The position numbers and the translations under genes were made by a program. Source: Nelumbo lutea (Eukaryota; Streptophyta; Magnoliopsida; Proteales; Nelumbonaceae). From it: 64,000 bases of DNA. The notes under the pieces were generated by a model. The model saw only the letters and a list, made by a program, of their open reading frames with translations, did no database searches and was not told the DNA's origin. Within the stretch, counting starts at the first letter, position 1, and every line of letters begins with the position of its first letter. This document shows positions 11,858 to 24,657 of the stretch, piece after piece. The DNA lies in NCBI GenBank assembly GCA_022828595.1, contig JAKGHH010000005.1, positions 24,502,193 to 24,566,192 on the forward strand, written 5' to 3'.

Positions 11858-13299
11858 CTTATCTCCTATGAATGCCCATCAAAGATAAGATTGCCTTCCC
11901 AGTAGCCAAGGAGAGTACAAAGTAGACTTATGCTTCTTAGCCTGCAACAAGCCCCAAGTGCAGATGGCCGATGAAGAATCCATCATAATTCAGTTTCTCC
12001 TAAACCGTAGCACCCAAGTCTTCAAATTAGATAAGCTAGAGAAGGATAAGGAAGGACAACAAAATGCCTTGTTCATGGCCATCGTAGGATATCTCCTCTT
12101 CCCACTTGACCATAAAAGTATTCATGTAAGACTAGTCACAATGCTGCGTCAAATCAAAGAAGCATCATCAGTCACCTTGGTTCTCATGATCTTAGCAGAA
12201 ATTCTAAGGGGTTTAACCATGTTGCAGACACATAGAGCATGGTCGTTCTATGGATCCCTCAAGATCTTGCAGGTGTGGTTCATAAAACATCTGTCATATT
12301 TGGTCATCCACACTAGAAAGTTTCTATCTCAACCTACATACAAGGTAAAAGAAATATTGAGCACTAACCCACAAGTAGCAATCTTAACAGAGAAGTAAAA
12401 CTTGGCATTATTTCAAAAGGCCACAGAAGGAAAGGTCAATTTGAATGTTGGGTTGTCTGTTCAAGAAGGGTGTAATAAACCCCATTTAGCTGCAGAAGAA
12501 AGACAAAGCATGGTTCTAGTAGGTTTATACGGAATGGCACCATATATCCCAATATGAGTCCTAAGGCAACTAGGCCTCTTACAGTTCATTCCAACCATTG
12601 ATGACATCAAAGGTGACATGGTTGATTTCATCAAGTATTACGGAATCATGGAAAGGAGGTTTAGAGAACACTGGGCATCCAGTAAAAGGGAATTCCCAAT
12701 CCTGTTGCCAACCTCCAAGCTGATGTGTGATCATATATACAAGAGTAAGGATTGGGAGGCATAATGATCTATAAGGAAGCAAATAAGAGAGCACATCAAG
12801 CAAAAACAGAAAATGGAAATAGAAGAGTCAAATTTAAGGAAGTAAATTATGGAATTAAAAAGAGTGAAAAATCAAAGGAAAAAGTTGAGTGAAGCCCAAA
12901 AGTCATCTTGAGACAATGGGGAAATTAGCAGAGGCACTTCAAGAGAAGTAAAGGTCGAAAGCCGAGACCAATGAAACTTGCCACTAGCTCCATCAAGCTA
13001 AGAATGAAGCTACTAGTGTCAACATTAGATATGCAGAGTTAGTCAACTGCATGGAAGCATACACGATGCAAGTGGCAAATTGAATGACGATACTCGAGGG
13101 CACTTTGACTTATTATGGCATTGACATTCCTCCCAACTAATCAGGATTGTTGTATTTCCTTTTATTTTTGAAAAAAGTGGATGTAGTGAACAACAATGAA
13201 GAAACTATCTTTTCATTTTGGGCCATTATTGTCTCATTTAGATACCAGTTAAACACTTTAACTATTTAAGGAAAATATACCATTTTAGTAGGTTACGTT

Positions 13300-13800
13300 A
13301 AACTTCGAAGCTAACAAACTCCCAATCTTAATGTTCGAATCAATCATCATTGCCAAAAGTATCAAATTCATCGAATAAGAAAAATAAAAAGTCACCAAAT
13401 GAAATAATCAAATAAAGAATATCAAATTCATTGAATCAACTCACCAAATATAGAATTCAAAAAATAAACCCATCAACAATCAAAATCAAAATCAAAACTA
13501 AGTTTATCAAATTTATCAAAGTTGTCAAATCAACTCATCAAATATCAAAAATCAAAATCAAGGCATCAAAAGTCAAATTCAAGTATCAAAATTATCAAAT
13601 TCATCAAATTAACACATCAAATGTCAAATTTTTCAAATCAATTCATCAAATATCAAAAATCAAAATCAAAATTAAGTTTATAAAATTCATCAAATCAACT
13701 CATCAAATAGAGTGAAAATCATCAAAAATCAAAATCAAAATCAAAATCAAAAGAAACTGAAACCAAGTTCATCTCATCGTCTCATCAATTGTTGAAAATT
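13300..13800. repeat. A-rich low-complexity tract, degenerate 'atcaaa' repeats
   Basis: Irregular repetition of (a)tcaaaatcaaaat and catcaaatatcaaaa over about 500 bp. An open frame here translates to Lys/Ile/Gln/Ser-rich peptide and is a by-product of composition. It sits between ORF1 and gag of Tat element 1. The rest of 13141-13945 shows no gene. Confidence 0.8.
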
Positions 13801-13945
13801 GACTTATTTGTCTTCTCTCACTTAATCAATGAATAATTTTTGACCCACTCCAGGCCAACACGAGGACCAATATAATTGTAATCCGATCTTTTGCCCGCAC
13901 AATGGCAATCAAAGGCATGACCCCGGAGGGCTCAAGGTAACAGGG

Positions 13946-15663
13946 TGAAGGGATGAGAGATCCATCATATGGATGACCGAACCCTATAGAATGGTTGGGT
14001 GAAATTTCAAAAATTTCTCTCTCTCCCAACTGTGAATCGCATTCCCTATTTTAGAAAACTGCATTTTCAAGGATCAATCTTGAACCCAAAACCAGACCAG
14101 ATCTAAAACCAAAAGGGAGGAGAGGGATATACCTGATACCAAATAGCAATAACTCCCAGTGAAGGTGTTCACAGCCAAGGAGAAGACCAAAACCCACTTC
14201 TACTGAAGATAACACAATGTGTGATGAAGTAGGATCAGTAGGATGACTCTTTAGCAAGAACCAGGATTCTTCAGTAAGAATCAAATAGGGGTTGGTGAGC
14301 ACGACTTCAAGTTGTTTCTTCAACTAAGAAACAATATCAAGAACCTTTCTTGATCAAATCCACAAGAGGAGATCGAATTGGGTAGGGATGGCAAGAATTG
14401 GAGAGAATTTTGTAGGTTGTTGTGTGCTAAAACTGAGGAATTCGGCCCCTATTTATAGTCTTCATTCGATTAGCCTCCTAATTTAATTAGGAGAGAGTTT
14501 CTTGATCCAAATCTGATATTTGGATCTGAACTCTTAAATGGATAAGACTTATCTTATCCTTTCATCTAATCCTAATCAGATTATAAATCTGATTTTGCCT
14601 CCTTTTAATTAAATAACTTAAGCCCAGTTCGAATTGGGCTTTAGGCCCATTAAGCTTATGTGCTTACTTACCCCTTAACCTACTGCCTAGTTGGCTCTCT
14701 TTGTATGGCATGGGACCCAAACATTGACCAACACATCAGCCACATGGGTTCAGCCCATCCTTTGTTACAAGGCCTGGCTGAATCTACTATAAGAGATAGT
14801 GAACCCTTGAGTCCATCACCATGGGCTCTTAATGGGCCCAACATTTACACTAAATGGTCATTGGATCTAGCCACCTTATGAAAACCCAAGGACTGTTGGT
14901 AGATGCAAGATTAGTCCATCAGGTATTACCCTCAATGGTCTTACATTAACCTCTCAGCCCATAATGATCAAACACTGTCCAGCAAGAGAGGACCTCTCAA
15001 AACCTTTTGCAAACATTTTGAAACCATAATATATATATATATATTGCAAAAACAAATCTCAACGTTTGAAATCAACTACCGACTGTATCGGTTTCCATCA
15101 GAGAGAGTGCATTCCCCGATCATTCACTTTGTCTAACAAAGGGGTTGATCCTATCACTAGGATCACCCACTCAGATGAATTCTCGGACAATCCCAACATA
15201 CCCAGGTTTTGACCCCCTCTAAGGATCTCACTGATTGGCATATCAAAGACCACCCAATCCGACACCTAGTGCAGTACCATAATCGAGTCTAGGGGTCAAG
15301 TCTAACATTCCAATTTTTCCCATCCATCTCCAAGGTCCAGAGCAATACTAGAATTTGGTCCGGTTCATGGTTTCAAGAAAACCCACACTACATGTACCTC
15401 AAGTTCCACCTTAGCAGCTAAGACAAGCCACCCCAACCAACTTGGCAGCACATCAGTGTCAGCCTTGGTAGCATAAATCTCCCCAAATCTATCCAACGAC
15501 TATGAAGATTTTTTACTAACACAAGTCTCATAAGTGTCCTGTTTAAGGGTATTACACAGAAACACACCACAAAGACAAGAACCAATTATGTACTTTATTC
15601 ATTTACAAAAAATGCCAAAAGATACATCAATCTGATTGGAGCTAAGGGCATAACAGTCTAACA
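13946..15663 (-). repeat. 3' LTR of copia B
   Basis: 1,718 bp; TG on the plus strand at 13946 (tgaagggatgagag) and ...gtctaaCA at 15663. A TATA-like element reading ctataaatag on the minus strand lies at 14449-14458. It is shorter than the 5' copy, partly because of an indel near 15000 where a block present in the 5' LTR is absent. Confidence 0.9.
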
Positions 15664-15677
15664 GCTCCTACTTGCAC

Positions 15678-18600
15678 TTAGGTCCAATCGGGTACAAACT
15701 AGAGTCCCATACTTTCTACGTGTTTCTCGAACACTTTCTGTGTAAGTGGATTAATCAATGGGTCTGCTACATTCTCCGCTGACGCTACTTTTAGAATCAG
15801 GACATCCACCCTACCAACTATCTCCCGTAGTACATGGTACTTCCTCTCGATTTGCTTCGATTTCGACTAGGCTTGTGGCTCCTTAGCCTGAGCTATAGCT
15901 CCATTGTTGTCACACAATAGTGGAATGGGTGATGTGCTAGATGGAACTATTCCTAATTCTTGAATGAACTTCTTCATCTAAGCGGCTTCTTTAGGAGCTT
16001 CACTTGCGTCAATGTATTTGGCTTTGGTTGTGGAATTTGTAGTAGAAACTTGTTTGTTGCTTTTCCTACTAACTGTGCAGGCCCCCATCGTAAAGATGTA
16101 CCCAGATGTAGACTTTCTATCATCTAGATCTCACTGAAAATCGACATCAGTATACCCATGGATCTATAGTAAACTACCATCGAATACCAGACAAAACTCT
16201 TTTGTCCTTCGGAGGTATTTCAGTATGTTATTCACAGTTGTTCAGTGTTCCTATCTTGGGTTAGATTGGTATCTACTTACCATGCTCACTCTTGGAATGT
16301 CAAGACGATTGCACAGCATGGCATACATGATGCTCCCTACGGCTGAGGCATAGGGAATCTCCTTCATGCCCTCAATCTCCTCAGGAGTCTTGGGAGACAT
16401 ACCCTTGGAGAGAGTGACTCCATGCCTAAAAGAAGCATTTCCTTTCTTGGAGTTCTCCACACTATATCTCTTGACAATTTTGTCAATGTAAGTAGACTAG
16501 GATAATCCTATTATTCTCTTCGATCTATCTCTATAGAGTCAAAGTACCAAGATATAGGTGTCTTCTCCAAGATCTTTCATGGAGAATTGCTGTGAAAGCC
16601 ACACTTTCACCATAGTTAACATTCGTACATCATTCCTAATGAGTAAAATGACATCTACATATAGAACCAAGAACGTAACTTTGTCTCCACTGGTTTTTCT
16701 GTAAACAGAGGGTTCATTCGGATTTTGCTCAAAGTCAAACTGTTTGATAGTAGAGTCAATCGGATGTTCCAACTCCTAGAAGCTTGCTTCAGTCGATATA
16801 TGGATTGGTTAAGTTTGCATATCATGTGTTCTTGACCTGTGGCAATGAATCCTTGTGGTTGCTGCATATAAATATATTCAGTAAGATCTTCATTCAGGAA
16901 CACGGTTTTAACACCCATTTGCCAAATCTCATAGTTATGGTATGCTGCTATAGCTAGCAAGATCCTAATAGATTTCAGCATAGCCACAAGCAAAAAGGTC
17001 TCCCATAGTTGATTCTCTCTTTCTGAGTGTACCCTTTCGCCACAAGATGAGCTTTATAAGTCTCAATGTTATCATTTGGGCCCTTCTTCCTCTTGTAAAT
17101 CTACTTGCAACCAATTTCTTTCACCCGAGAGGGTGGGTCCACAAGAGTCCAGACCTTGTTGGTCTCCATCGAGTTCATTTCAGCTTTCATGGCATCTACC
17201 CACTTCAGGGAATCTATGTCCAACATAGCTTCCGCATAAGTCATGGGAACCTCATCACTTGTCGTGGTTTCCACCAAGCAACTTTCTTAGTCATAGCCGT
17301 AACGAATTGGAGGCTTGGATACCCGGGTAGACTTTCTAGGTTGAGTATCTGGAGCTTGTGGGACATCTTCCACTACTCCTGGGCTCTCCTCATCAAGAAC
17401 AATTTCTTGCTGAAGATTCTCTAGTATGTAATATTCTTCTAAGAAACATGCACTTCGACTACAAAACACCTTTTATTCTTTTGGATCATAGATTGGTAAC
17501 CTACAGAGCCTTTGGTGTAATCCTACAAATAGCCAGCGACTGATTTTAGATTCCAATTTGTCATCACTAGTTCTTAACATGTGCTGGACAACCCCAAATT
17601 TTCAAGTGTCTCGCACTTGGTTTTTCCCGGTCCAAAGCTCATAGGGAGTTTTCAAAACGGATTTGGTTGGAACCCGGTTAAGTACATAAATCATAGTCAA
17701 TGCGTATCACCAAAAGGATGTAGGTAATTATGAGTGGATGAGAAGTAATTCGACCATATCCAATAGGGTCCGGTTCCTCCTCTCTAATACACCATTTAAT
17801 TGTGGTGTAGCGGGAGGGGCTAATTGTGATATTATCCCATTGTCCTTTAAGTAGTCCCTAAATTCGTCAGAGAGATACTTACCACCTCGATTTGATCGAA
17901 GGGCTTTAATTTCTCTCCCCAATTTTTTTTACTTCTTGTCTAAACTCGAACTTTTCAAAGGATTCAGACTTATGTCTCATTAGGTACACATAACCATACC
18001 AAGAATAATCATCGGTAAAGGTTATAAAATAAACGTGTTGATTACGTATCCTAACATTCAGGGGATCACATAAATCAGTATGTATAAGGTCAAGTGTGCC
18101 TGTAGATCTCTCAGGCTTACCGTTAAATGACCGTTCATCATCTTACCCTAAAGGTAAGGTACACAAGTTGGAAGATCTTCTACGGTTAGAAAATCCAAAG
18201 GACCACCCTTTACCAACCTTGTGATATGGTCTATGTTAATGTGGCCAAGTCGGTAATGCCACAGGCACGTGGGACTAACTGTGTCACGGATTCTTTTCTT
18301 AAGGATTATTTTTGATGTAGTTTTGGTAATGTTTGTTTCCAGGGAGGGATGGAAAACGTAGATACCATTCTCAAGTTCCTCATATGCCAGGAATTTGTTA
18401 TTTCGTTTAATAGTAATCACATTACTAAACAAAATAGAATAATCATTCACACATAATTTTGAGACAAAAATCAAATTTCTTCTTAAATTAGGTACGAAAA
18501 GACAATCTTTCAGTACAATAATTCCTTCTCTGAAAACTAATTTTGTAGTTCCTATGGCCATAGCTACAACAGTTGTAGAAGTCCCCAAGTAAAGTGTCAC

Positions 18601-18700
18601 TTCTCCATCACTCAGTCTTCTGCTTACCTTGAACCCCTATAGTAAGTTATAAGCACGAGTCGAAGTGACCAACAAATTGGTCTCTATGATGAAAGAATCG
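15678..18700 (-). pseudogene. copia B pol: integrase, reverse transcriptase, RNase H (broken; protease site lost)
   Basis: On the minus strand the sequence passes directly from TNLLVTS to TRAYNLL, so the protease active-site block (CIDSGAS in A and C) is deleted. GAG-pre-integrase 18600-18148 (LWHYRLGHINIDHIT). Integrase core 18120-17640: the piece 17922-17728 has RGGKYLSDEF and NGVLERRN, so the third catalytic residue (Glu) is kept. Integrase tail about 17520-17287. RT in two frames, 16993-16655 and 16772-16539, where the active site reads YVDV instead of YVDD. RT end 16460-16251 and a decayed RNase H to stop 15678. Loss of both the PR site and the RT aspartate makes it inactive. Confidence 0.9.
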
Positions 18701-19498
18701 AACATACCTTGTTTTTTATTCTCCAAGTATTGAGGATAATTCCTCTTCCAGTGGCCAGTCTACTTATAGAACTGACAAGCATCTGATGCTTTGTCTTTCT
18801 TCTGCTTTTTGGTTTTGCTACCTTTCTTCTGAGCCTTCCTTTGCCTTCCACTTTTTCTTGCCCGATTTTCCACCTTCAACAAGCATGGCAATTGACTTAT
18901 CTTTCTTAATCAGTTCTTCAGCCCTCTGCAACATATTGTTGAGTTCCTAAAGGCTAACGTTTAGCTTATTCATGTTGTAATTCATGATAAACTGATTGAA
19001 GGACGGAGGTAAGGAATTGAGGACAACATCAATTTTGGTGTCATGATCTAGACCTGACCCGAGAGCCTCCAATTCATTGATATAACCCATCATCTTTAGA
19101 CAATGGTCATGAACATGTTGGTTCTCGGTCATCTGTGTGGTCATAAACAATTTTAAGACCTTTTGTTAAGTAGAATGGTTCTGGTCTTCATACATAGTCT
19201 TCAGACTATCCAATATATCCTTGGACACTTTGATCTTATCAAATTGTCACTATATCGGATTATCTAAAGAGGATATAATATAACGCCGGGCAAGAGAATT
19301 TTTCTCTTCCCATTCTTGATACTCTCTTCTTCGGGCCTTAGAAGCCCTGTCACCCGGACGATCCGGAGTAGGGTTTTTAACAATTTTGTCCAATTTCTCG
19401 GACGTCAAAACCAGCATAAGGTTTCGGAACCAATTAGCATAATTAGGGCCCTTGAGTTTTTCATCATTCAACAACATGGTGAAGTTTCCATTTTCCAT
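18701..19498 (-). pseudogene. copia B gag (broken)
   Basis: ATG at 19498-19496 gives MENGNFTMLL, aligned with the starts in A and C. An open stretch reaches 19250 (KLKGPNYANWFRNLMLVLTS; YQEWEEKNSLARRYI). Another open part, 19150-18947, holds VLNSLPPSFNQFIMNY. The zinc knuckle near 18750 has lost its second Cys and its last Cys (CQFYK*TGHWKRNY). Gag would form the particle shell; here stops separate the capsid-like and nucleocapsid parts. Confidence 0.85.
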
Positions 19499-21307
19499 TT
19501 CTGTTAAAGGCAAAGCAGATTTATAAGTCCACAACCTAATTGATTCATGTCATCACATAGAAAGAGCTTTTAATCTATGTTCCATTTCCATTTTGGGCAT
19601 CTCTGAGATTCCCTCCAATCTCAGTGACGGAGACAGTTGTGTCTCTGGAAAAGTGGGAAACCACATGGGGTGCATGGAGCCAATTGTTTCAGTTGCAAAA
19701 CCCCATGACCTTCTGTGAAGGATCTCATCCACTCATCTTATGAGCTTTCCCTTTGTTCTCTGTCAGACAAGGTTCATAGCCATCTTAGGTTAAACCTTTC
19801 TCTCCGGTAAGTGCTCACCCATCATGTTCATGGACGCCAAGGTATCATGAGAGAGTCTTCCATTTTAGGATAGGCCCCTCCCACTCAGTCTATGATGCCC
19901 CTATCATCTAATGAAGCAATCCAACCAACTACATTAGTGGATGGATAACTGAATTTTATGGTGCATCTCCACCCACCAATACATCCAACCTTCATACTAA
20001 TGATGGAAGGCCTTTAGAGAATTCATCATATGAAATTCCCTATCACATGCACTTATATTTAATGGAGGGAATGAAAACCCCCTAGATCTGATTTAGGTCA
20101 AACCAAAGTGGCTCCCACTGGCTTTCATAAAGCCAGATTCAAAGTAAGCCCAAAACGGCTAGGGTTCCAAGGTGTTCCTCTTGGGGAAAAACTGAAGTGG
20201 GCCCCACTAAGAAAGGGAGATCATCCAATGATCTTAAGGGCACCATGGCAATGATGTGCATTCAGCCATGGTGTACAAAAGAGCCACTTTCGAATTAACA
20301 TGGGCCAAGCACTTATGGCCCATGTACGCAGCACATCACATCACATACATCACATGCATGAAATCCATAATTGATCAAATCAATTAAATAACTGTAAAAC
20401 CCATAATAATTTAAAAACCTTTTTGGCCCATTTAAAGCCCATAATATTATCAAATAATATTATCTAGGTATATGGGCTGAACTGCAAAGAGTAGTTCGGC
20501 CCATATAGCATTTATGCTGGATTGGGCTAAAGCAGTTTTAGTAAACCAAAACTAGGTTTTACAGATCTGGGCCGAATTAAATCTTGCAATTAACCATCAA
20601 CCTCTTGGCCCATGAAGGAAATTTTAGGGCTGAAAACAGCCCCATCGAACCACAGATTCAGTCCAACCAGTTTGGTCCAATCTGGTTCGTATGGGTCTAG
20701 GGTTTGATGTTTAATTCAAGATCCAATTCAAGAAACATGATCTAAAAATAAAGAAACTTATACATGACAATCAAGAATCAGTAGACAATAGCAAGAGGGC
20801 TGCTCGTAAGGCTGCAACCCTACAAAACAAAAGTTAGTTTGCAGTTTGCAGTTTCCAAAACTGGAAACTGCAAATCGCAGATTGCCGAACCCAAATCTAC
20901 AAAATTTTCTCCTTCACGCTTCTAGCTTAGTCTTCAATGAAATAAAATAGAAAACCTAATTTTTCTATTAATATTACATCAGAATCAAATTCCTATCCAT
21001 TCCATCTAAAATTAAAAAAATTAAAAATTAATTACACACTAAGAATGAATAGAAAAAATGCAAATGTGAAGATTTCTTGCGCCGCAAAAAGATTTCGTTC
21101 TCCACCATACAAACAACCCAAAATTCAAGAAATATAAATAGAATGATTCTAAATATAAAACAAAATAATAAAGATTTATTTTCAGATCGTTCGCCCAAAA
21201 CTAGGAACCGATTTCCCAGAAAAAAATCGCTAACTGCGCAAATTGGGTAGAACGTCTTCTGCCCATTTGTGCAGATCCAAATCTTATTTAATTTGGTTCA
21301 AGACATG
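19499..21307 (-). other. long non-coding leader of copia B
   Basis: About 1.81 kb between PBS and gag start, colinear with the leaders of copia A and C. Shared blocks include 'ccaaccagtttggtccaatc' near 20665 and 'gatcatccaatgatctt' near 20219. No credible ORF is seen on either strand. Confidence 0.8.
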
Positions 21308-21325
21308 AACCTGGTTCTGATACCA
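21308..21325 (-). other. primer binding site (tRNA-iMet), copia B
   Basis: The minus strand reads tggtatcagaaccaggtt, one transition different from the canonical site in copia A, and lies one base from the 5' LTR end. Confidence 0.92.
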
Positions 21326-21326
21326 C

Positions 21327-23115
21327 TAAAGGGGTGAGAGATCCATCATATGGATGGTTGAACCCTACAGGAAGGTTGGGTGAAATTTCAAAAATTTCTC
21401 TCTCTCTCATCTGTGAATCACATTCCCTATTTTAGAAAACTGCATTTTCAATGATCAATCTTGAACCCAAAAGCAGACCAGATCTAAAACCAAAAGGGAG
21501 GAAAGGGATATATTTGATACGAAGTAGCAATAACTCCCAATGAAGGTGTTCACGCCAAAGGAGAAGACCAAAACCCGCTTCCACTGAAGATGACACAATG
21601 TGTGATGAAACAAGATCACTAGGATGGCTCTTCAGCAAGAACTAGTATTCTTCAACAAGAATTGAACAGGGGCTGGTGAAAACAACTTCAGATTGTTTCT
21701 TCAACCAAGAAACAATATCAAGAACCTTTCTTGATCAATTCCACAAGAGGAGATCGAACTGGGTGGGGATGGCAAGAATAGGAGAGAATTATGTAGGTTG
21801 TTGTGTGTTAAAACTGAGGAATTTGGCCCCTATTTATAGTCTTTAGCCTCCTAATTTAATTAGGAGAGAGTTTCTTAATCCAAATCTGATATTTGGATCT
21901 AGACTCTTAAATGGATAAAGACTTATCTTATCCTTTCATCTAATCCTAATCAGATTATAAATCTGATTTTGCCTCCTTTTAATTAAATAACTTAAGCCGA
22001 GTTCGAATTGGGCTTTAGGCCTATTAAGCTTATGTGCTCACTTACCCCTTAACCTATTGCCTAGTTGGCCTCTTTGTATGGTGTGGGACCCAAACATTGA
22101 TCTACACATCAGCCACATGGGTTCAGCCCATCCTTTGTTACAAGGTCAGACCGAATTCACTATAGGAGACAATGAACCTTGAGTGCATCACCATGGGCTC
22201 TTAATGGGCCCAACATTTACACTAAATGGTCCTTGGGTCCAACCACCTTATGAAAACCCAAGGACTATGGGCATATGCAAGATTAGCCCATCAGGTATTA
22301 CCCTCAATGGTCTTACACAACCACTCAGCCCATAATGATCAAACACTGCCCGACAAGAGAGGACCTCTCCCTCGACTGCAAGGAACAGTGTTGCACTCTC
22401 TACTCACATGGATCCCGGGAATTAAAACATTTTGCAAACATTTCAAAACCATAATATATATATATATATATATGTATATCTCTATATAAACATATTTTTC
22501 AAAAACAAATCTCAACGTTTGAAATCAACTATCGGCAGTTTAGGTTTCAATCAAAGAGAGTGCATTCCCCAATCATTCACTTTGTCCGACAAAGGGGTTG
22601 ATCCTGTCATTATGATCACCCACTTAGATGAATTCTTGGATTGTCCCAACATACCCAAGTTTTGACCCCCTCTAAGGATATCACTGATTGGCATATCAAA
22701 GACAGCCTAATCCGATACCTAGTGTAGTACCATAATTGAGTTTAGGGGTCAAGTGTAACATTCTAGTTTTTCCCATCTATCTCCAAGGTCTAGGGCAATA
22801 GTGGAATTTGGTCCAGTTTAGGGTTTCAAGAAAACCCACACTGCATGTACCTCAGGTCTCACCCTGGCAGCTAAGACAAGGCACCCCAACCAACTTGGCA
22901 GCACATCAGTGTCAGCCTCGGTAGGATAAATCTCCCCAGATCTATCTAACGGCTGTGAAGATTCTAAAATAGCATGATTCTCATAAGTGTCCAGTTTAAG
23001 GTATTACACAGAAACATACCCCAATGACATGAATCAATTATGTATTTTATTCATTTACAATAAATGTCAAAAGATACATCAATCTGGTTGGAGCTAAGGG
23101 CATAGCTGTTTAACA
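21327..23115 (-). repeat. 5' LTR of copia B
   Basis: 1,789 bp. The end next to the PBS has mutated from TG to TA on the plus strand (taaaggggtgagag); the outer end is ...gtttaaCA at 23115. A TATA-like box lies at 21830-21839 (ctataaatag on the minus strand). A (ta)n microsatellite occurs at about 22454-22472. Confidence 0.9.
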
Positions 23116-23199
23116 CAAGGCACGACCAATGTGTAGACTGCTACTCTTGCTACTGTTTCGTACAGTGGTTTTCTCCATCTTCAAGAAAGGCTTTTAGAA

Positions 23200-24657
23200 A
23201 TGTCTACTTGGATGGATTCACTCTCAGAAAGAAATTCTACCAACCCCCAAACCACCGCCCAAGCTCAAACCTTCGCCATCCCCACCACTACTAGGATTCC
23301 TACCCCATTCATATTCACCGCATGTACCGCATTGCCAACTCCAAGGCCAAAACCTACCATCTTCACCAAGCAACTTGTAGCACCAATAGTCAATCAAGTT
23401 AATGACTTTGAAGAAGAAGACCAACATGTCTCCCAATCTATCTTCCCAACCAAGCCAATCTCGCTTACGAGCCATCCTATGAGGGAAGAAATGGAGAAAA
23501 TGAAGGAAAAAACCCAGAAATTAAAAGGGGTTCATAACCTGGGAACCACATACTTTAAAGAATTATACTTGTACCCTGATGCAATACTCCAAGAAAAATT
23601 TAAATTGCCTGAATTGGAAAAGTATGATGGAAAAGGTTGCCCTCAAACCCACCTTAAGATCTTCTGTGGAGATATGTTCCAATATGGGTCAGACGAGAGG
23701 CTCCTTATCCTGGCATTCCAAAAAAGTTTGACAAGATATGCATGGACCTGGTTCGCCATGTTGGAACCTACAAAAAGGAAGTCTTGGAAACAAGTTTCTA
23801 AAGACTTTTTGGACCATTACTCCTTTGACATGGAACTGGATAGTAATCGAGCAGACCTAGAAGCCTTGTCATAGAAGGAAGGAGAAGATTTTCTTGAGTA
23901 TGCATATCGGTGGAGGGAAATGGCAACAAAACTGAGGTATCCAATGCCTAAGGAAGAAATGGTAAGGATGTTCATAAAAGCACTAGGTAAGCCATACTAT
24001 TCAGTGTTGATTGCCCAGCCTCTTAAGGACTTTAATGAGATTGTCAGGGGGGCCACCAGGATTGAGGAGGTCCTGAGGCAAGGGCCTCAAGGAAGAATCA
24101 ATCCCTTAATGGGGGGAGTTGTCCCATCCCAAGCCTTCATTAGAAAGCCCCCCATCAAGAAGTCAAAAAGTAAGGTGCATTCTATTTCCTCGTCCCCTCA
24201 CCAACAAGTTCGGCCTAATTTTGTTGCAACCACTTATTCTAGCAATCCTTAATCACCGTTTTTCTTGCCTACCCCACCACCACCAGTGCTTGTCTTAGCC
24301 CAACCATTTTGTCCAATGCCAGCTCCACGACCATACCAACCACCTACTCCCCAGCAGCCACCGATGGTAACAGACCAAAACCCTCGTATCCAGAAAGAGA
24401 AGAGGATAGAGTTTACCCCCTTGCCATACCCTTATTCTCAATTGTTGTCTGCATTGGTCAAAGAAGGGTACTTGAGTTTGTTGGCATGGAAACCGCAATC
24501 AAAGCCCAAGCCAAGAGGATACGATGAGAATGCCCGCTGCAGCTACAACCAAGGCCTAGGGCATGTGACCGATAGGTGTTGGCAACTTAAATATGTAGTT
24601 CAAAGGTTGATTGATGACGGACACATCACTTTTCAAGCAGAGCAACCAAAGCAGTAA
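23200..24657 (+). pseudogene. Tat element 1 gag
   Basis: One frame of 486 codons from ATG 23200 to the stop at 24657, broken only by two stops (23872-23874 and 24250-24252). The N-terminus is Ser/Thr/Pro-rich. It is followed by a Retrotrans_gag-like block (LPELEKYDGKGCPQTHL, LLILAFQKSLTRYAWTWF, SWKQVSKDFLDHYSF, DFLEYAYRWREMA). A Pro-rich linker and a zinc-knuckle-like segment, CSYNQGLGHVTDRCWQLK (about 24537-24590), follow. This is the Ogre/Tat gag pattern. Gag would assemble the particle and bind RNA. It lies 84 bp after copia B; in the uninterrupted element it would follow ORF1. With two point stops in nearly 1.5 kb, it is the best preserved ORF of this element. Confidence 0.9.

Larger units (their letters stand above)
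10130..13140 (+). pseudogene. Tat element 1 ORF1 (DUF7745-like), split by a solo LTR
   Basis: Two parts, 10130-10303 and 11858-13140. The first ends ...TFECWDP..MVFSFG and MCPTLEEVAY; after removing the 1,554-bp LTR and one target copy the frame continues LL*MPIKDKIAFP. The second part holds GQQNALFMAIVGYLLFP and AEILRGL.ML.THR, then an RFREHWASSKREFPIL block, a charged Lys/Glu-rich stretch likely to form a coiled coil (about 12780-13090), and a terminal TLTYYGIDIPPN before the stop. This resembles the DUF7745 / plant-mobile-domain-type ORF1 known upstream of gag in Ogre/Tat elements; its biochemical role is not established. Several stops and frameshifts make it non-functional. The family call is from memory of the pattern and is moderately sure. 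Confidence 0.7.
13946..23115 (-). mobile_element. Ty1/copia retrotransposon B, full length but degenerate
   Basis: 9,170 bp on the minus strand with both LTRs (21327-23115 as 5' LTR, 13946-15663 as 3' LTR), PBS 21308-21325, leader and gag-pol. The flanking 5-mers are caggg (13941-13945) and caagg (23116-23120), a target-site duplication with one later substitution. It is inserted into Tat element 1 between ORF1 and gag. It belongs to the same family as copia A and C. Confidence 0.92.

Noticed and set aside
13431..13715. 94-codon Lys/Ile-rich ORF
   Set aside because: Arises from the 'atcaaa' low-complexity tract.
14051..14323. LTR-internal ORFs (also 6677-6994, 6847-7155, 21432-21638, 39720-40149, 44071-44256)
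   Set aside because: They all lie in the same copia LTR region and have no codon or motif evidence.
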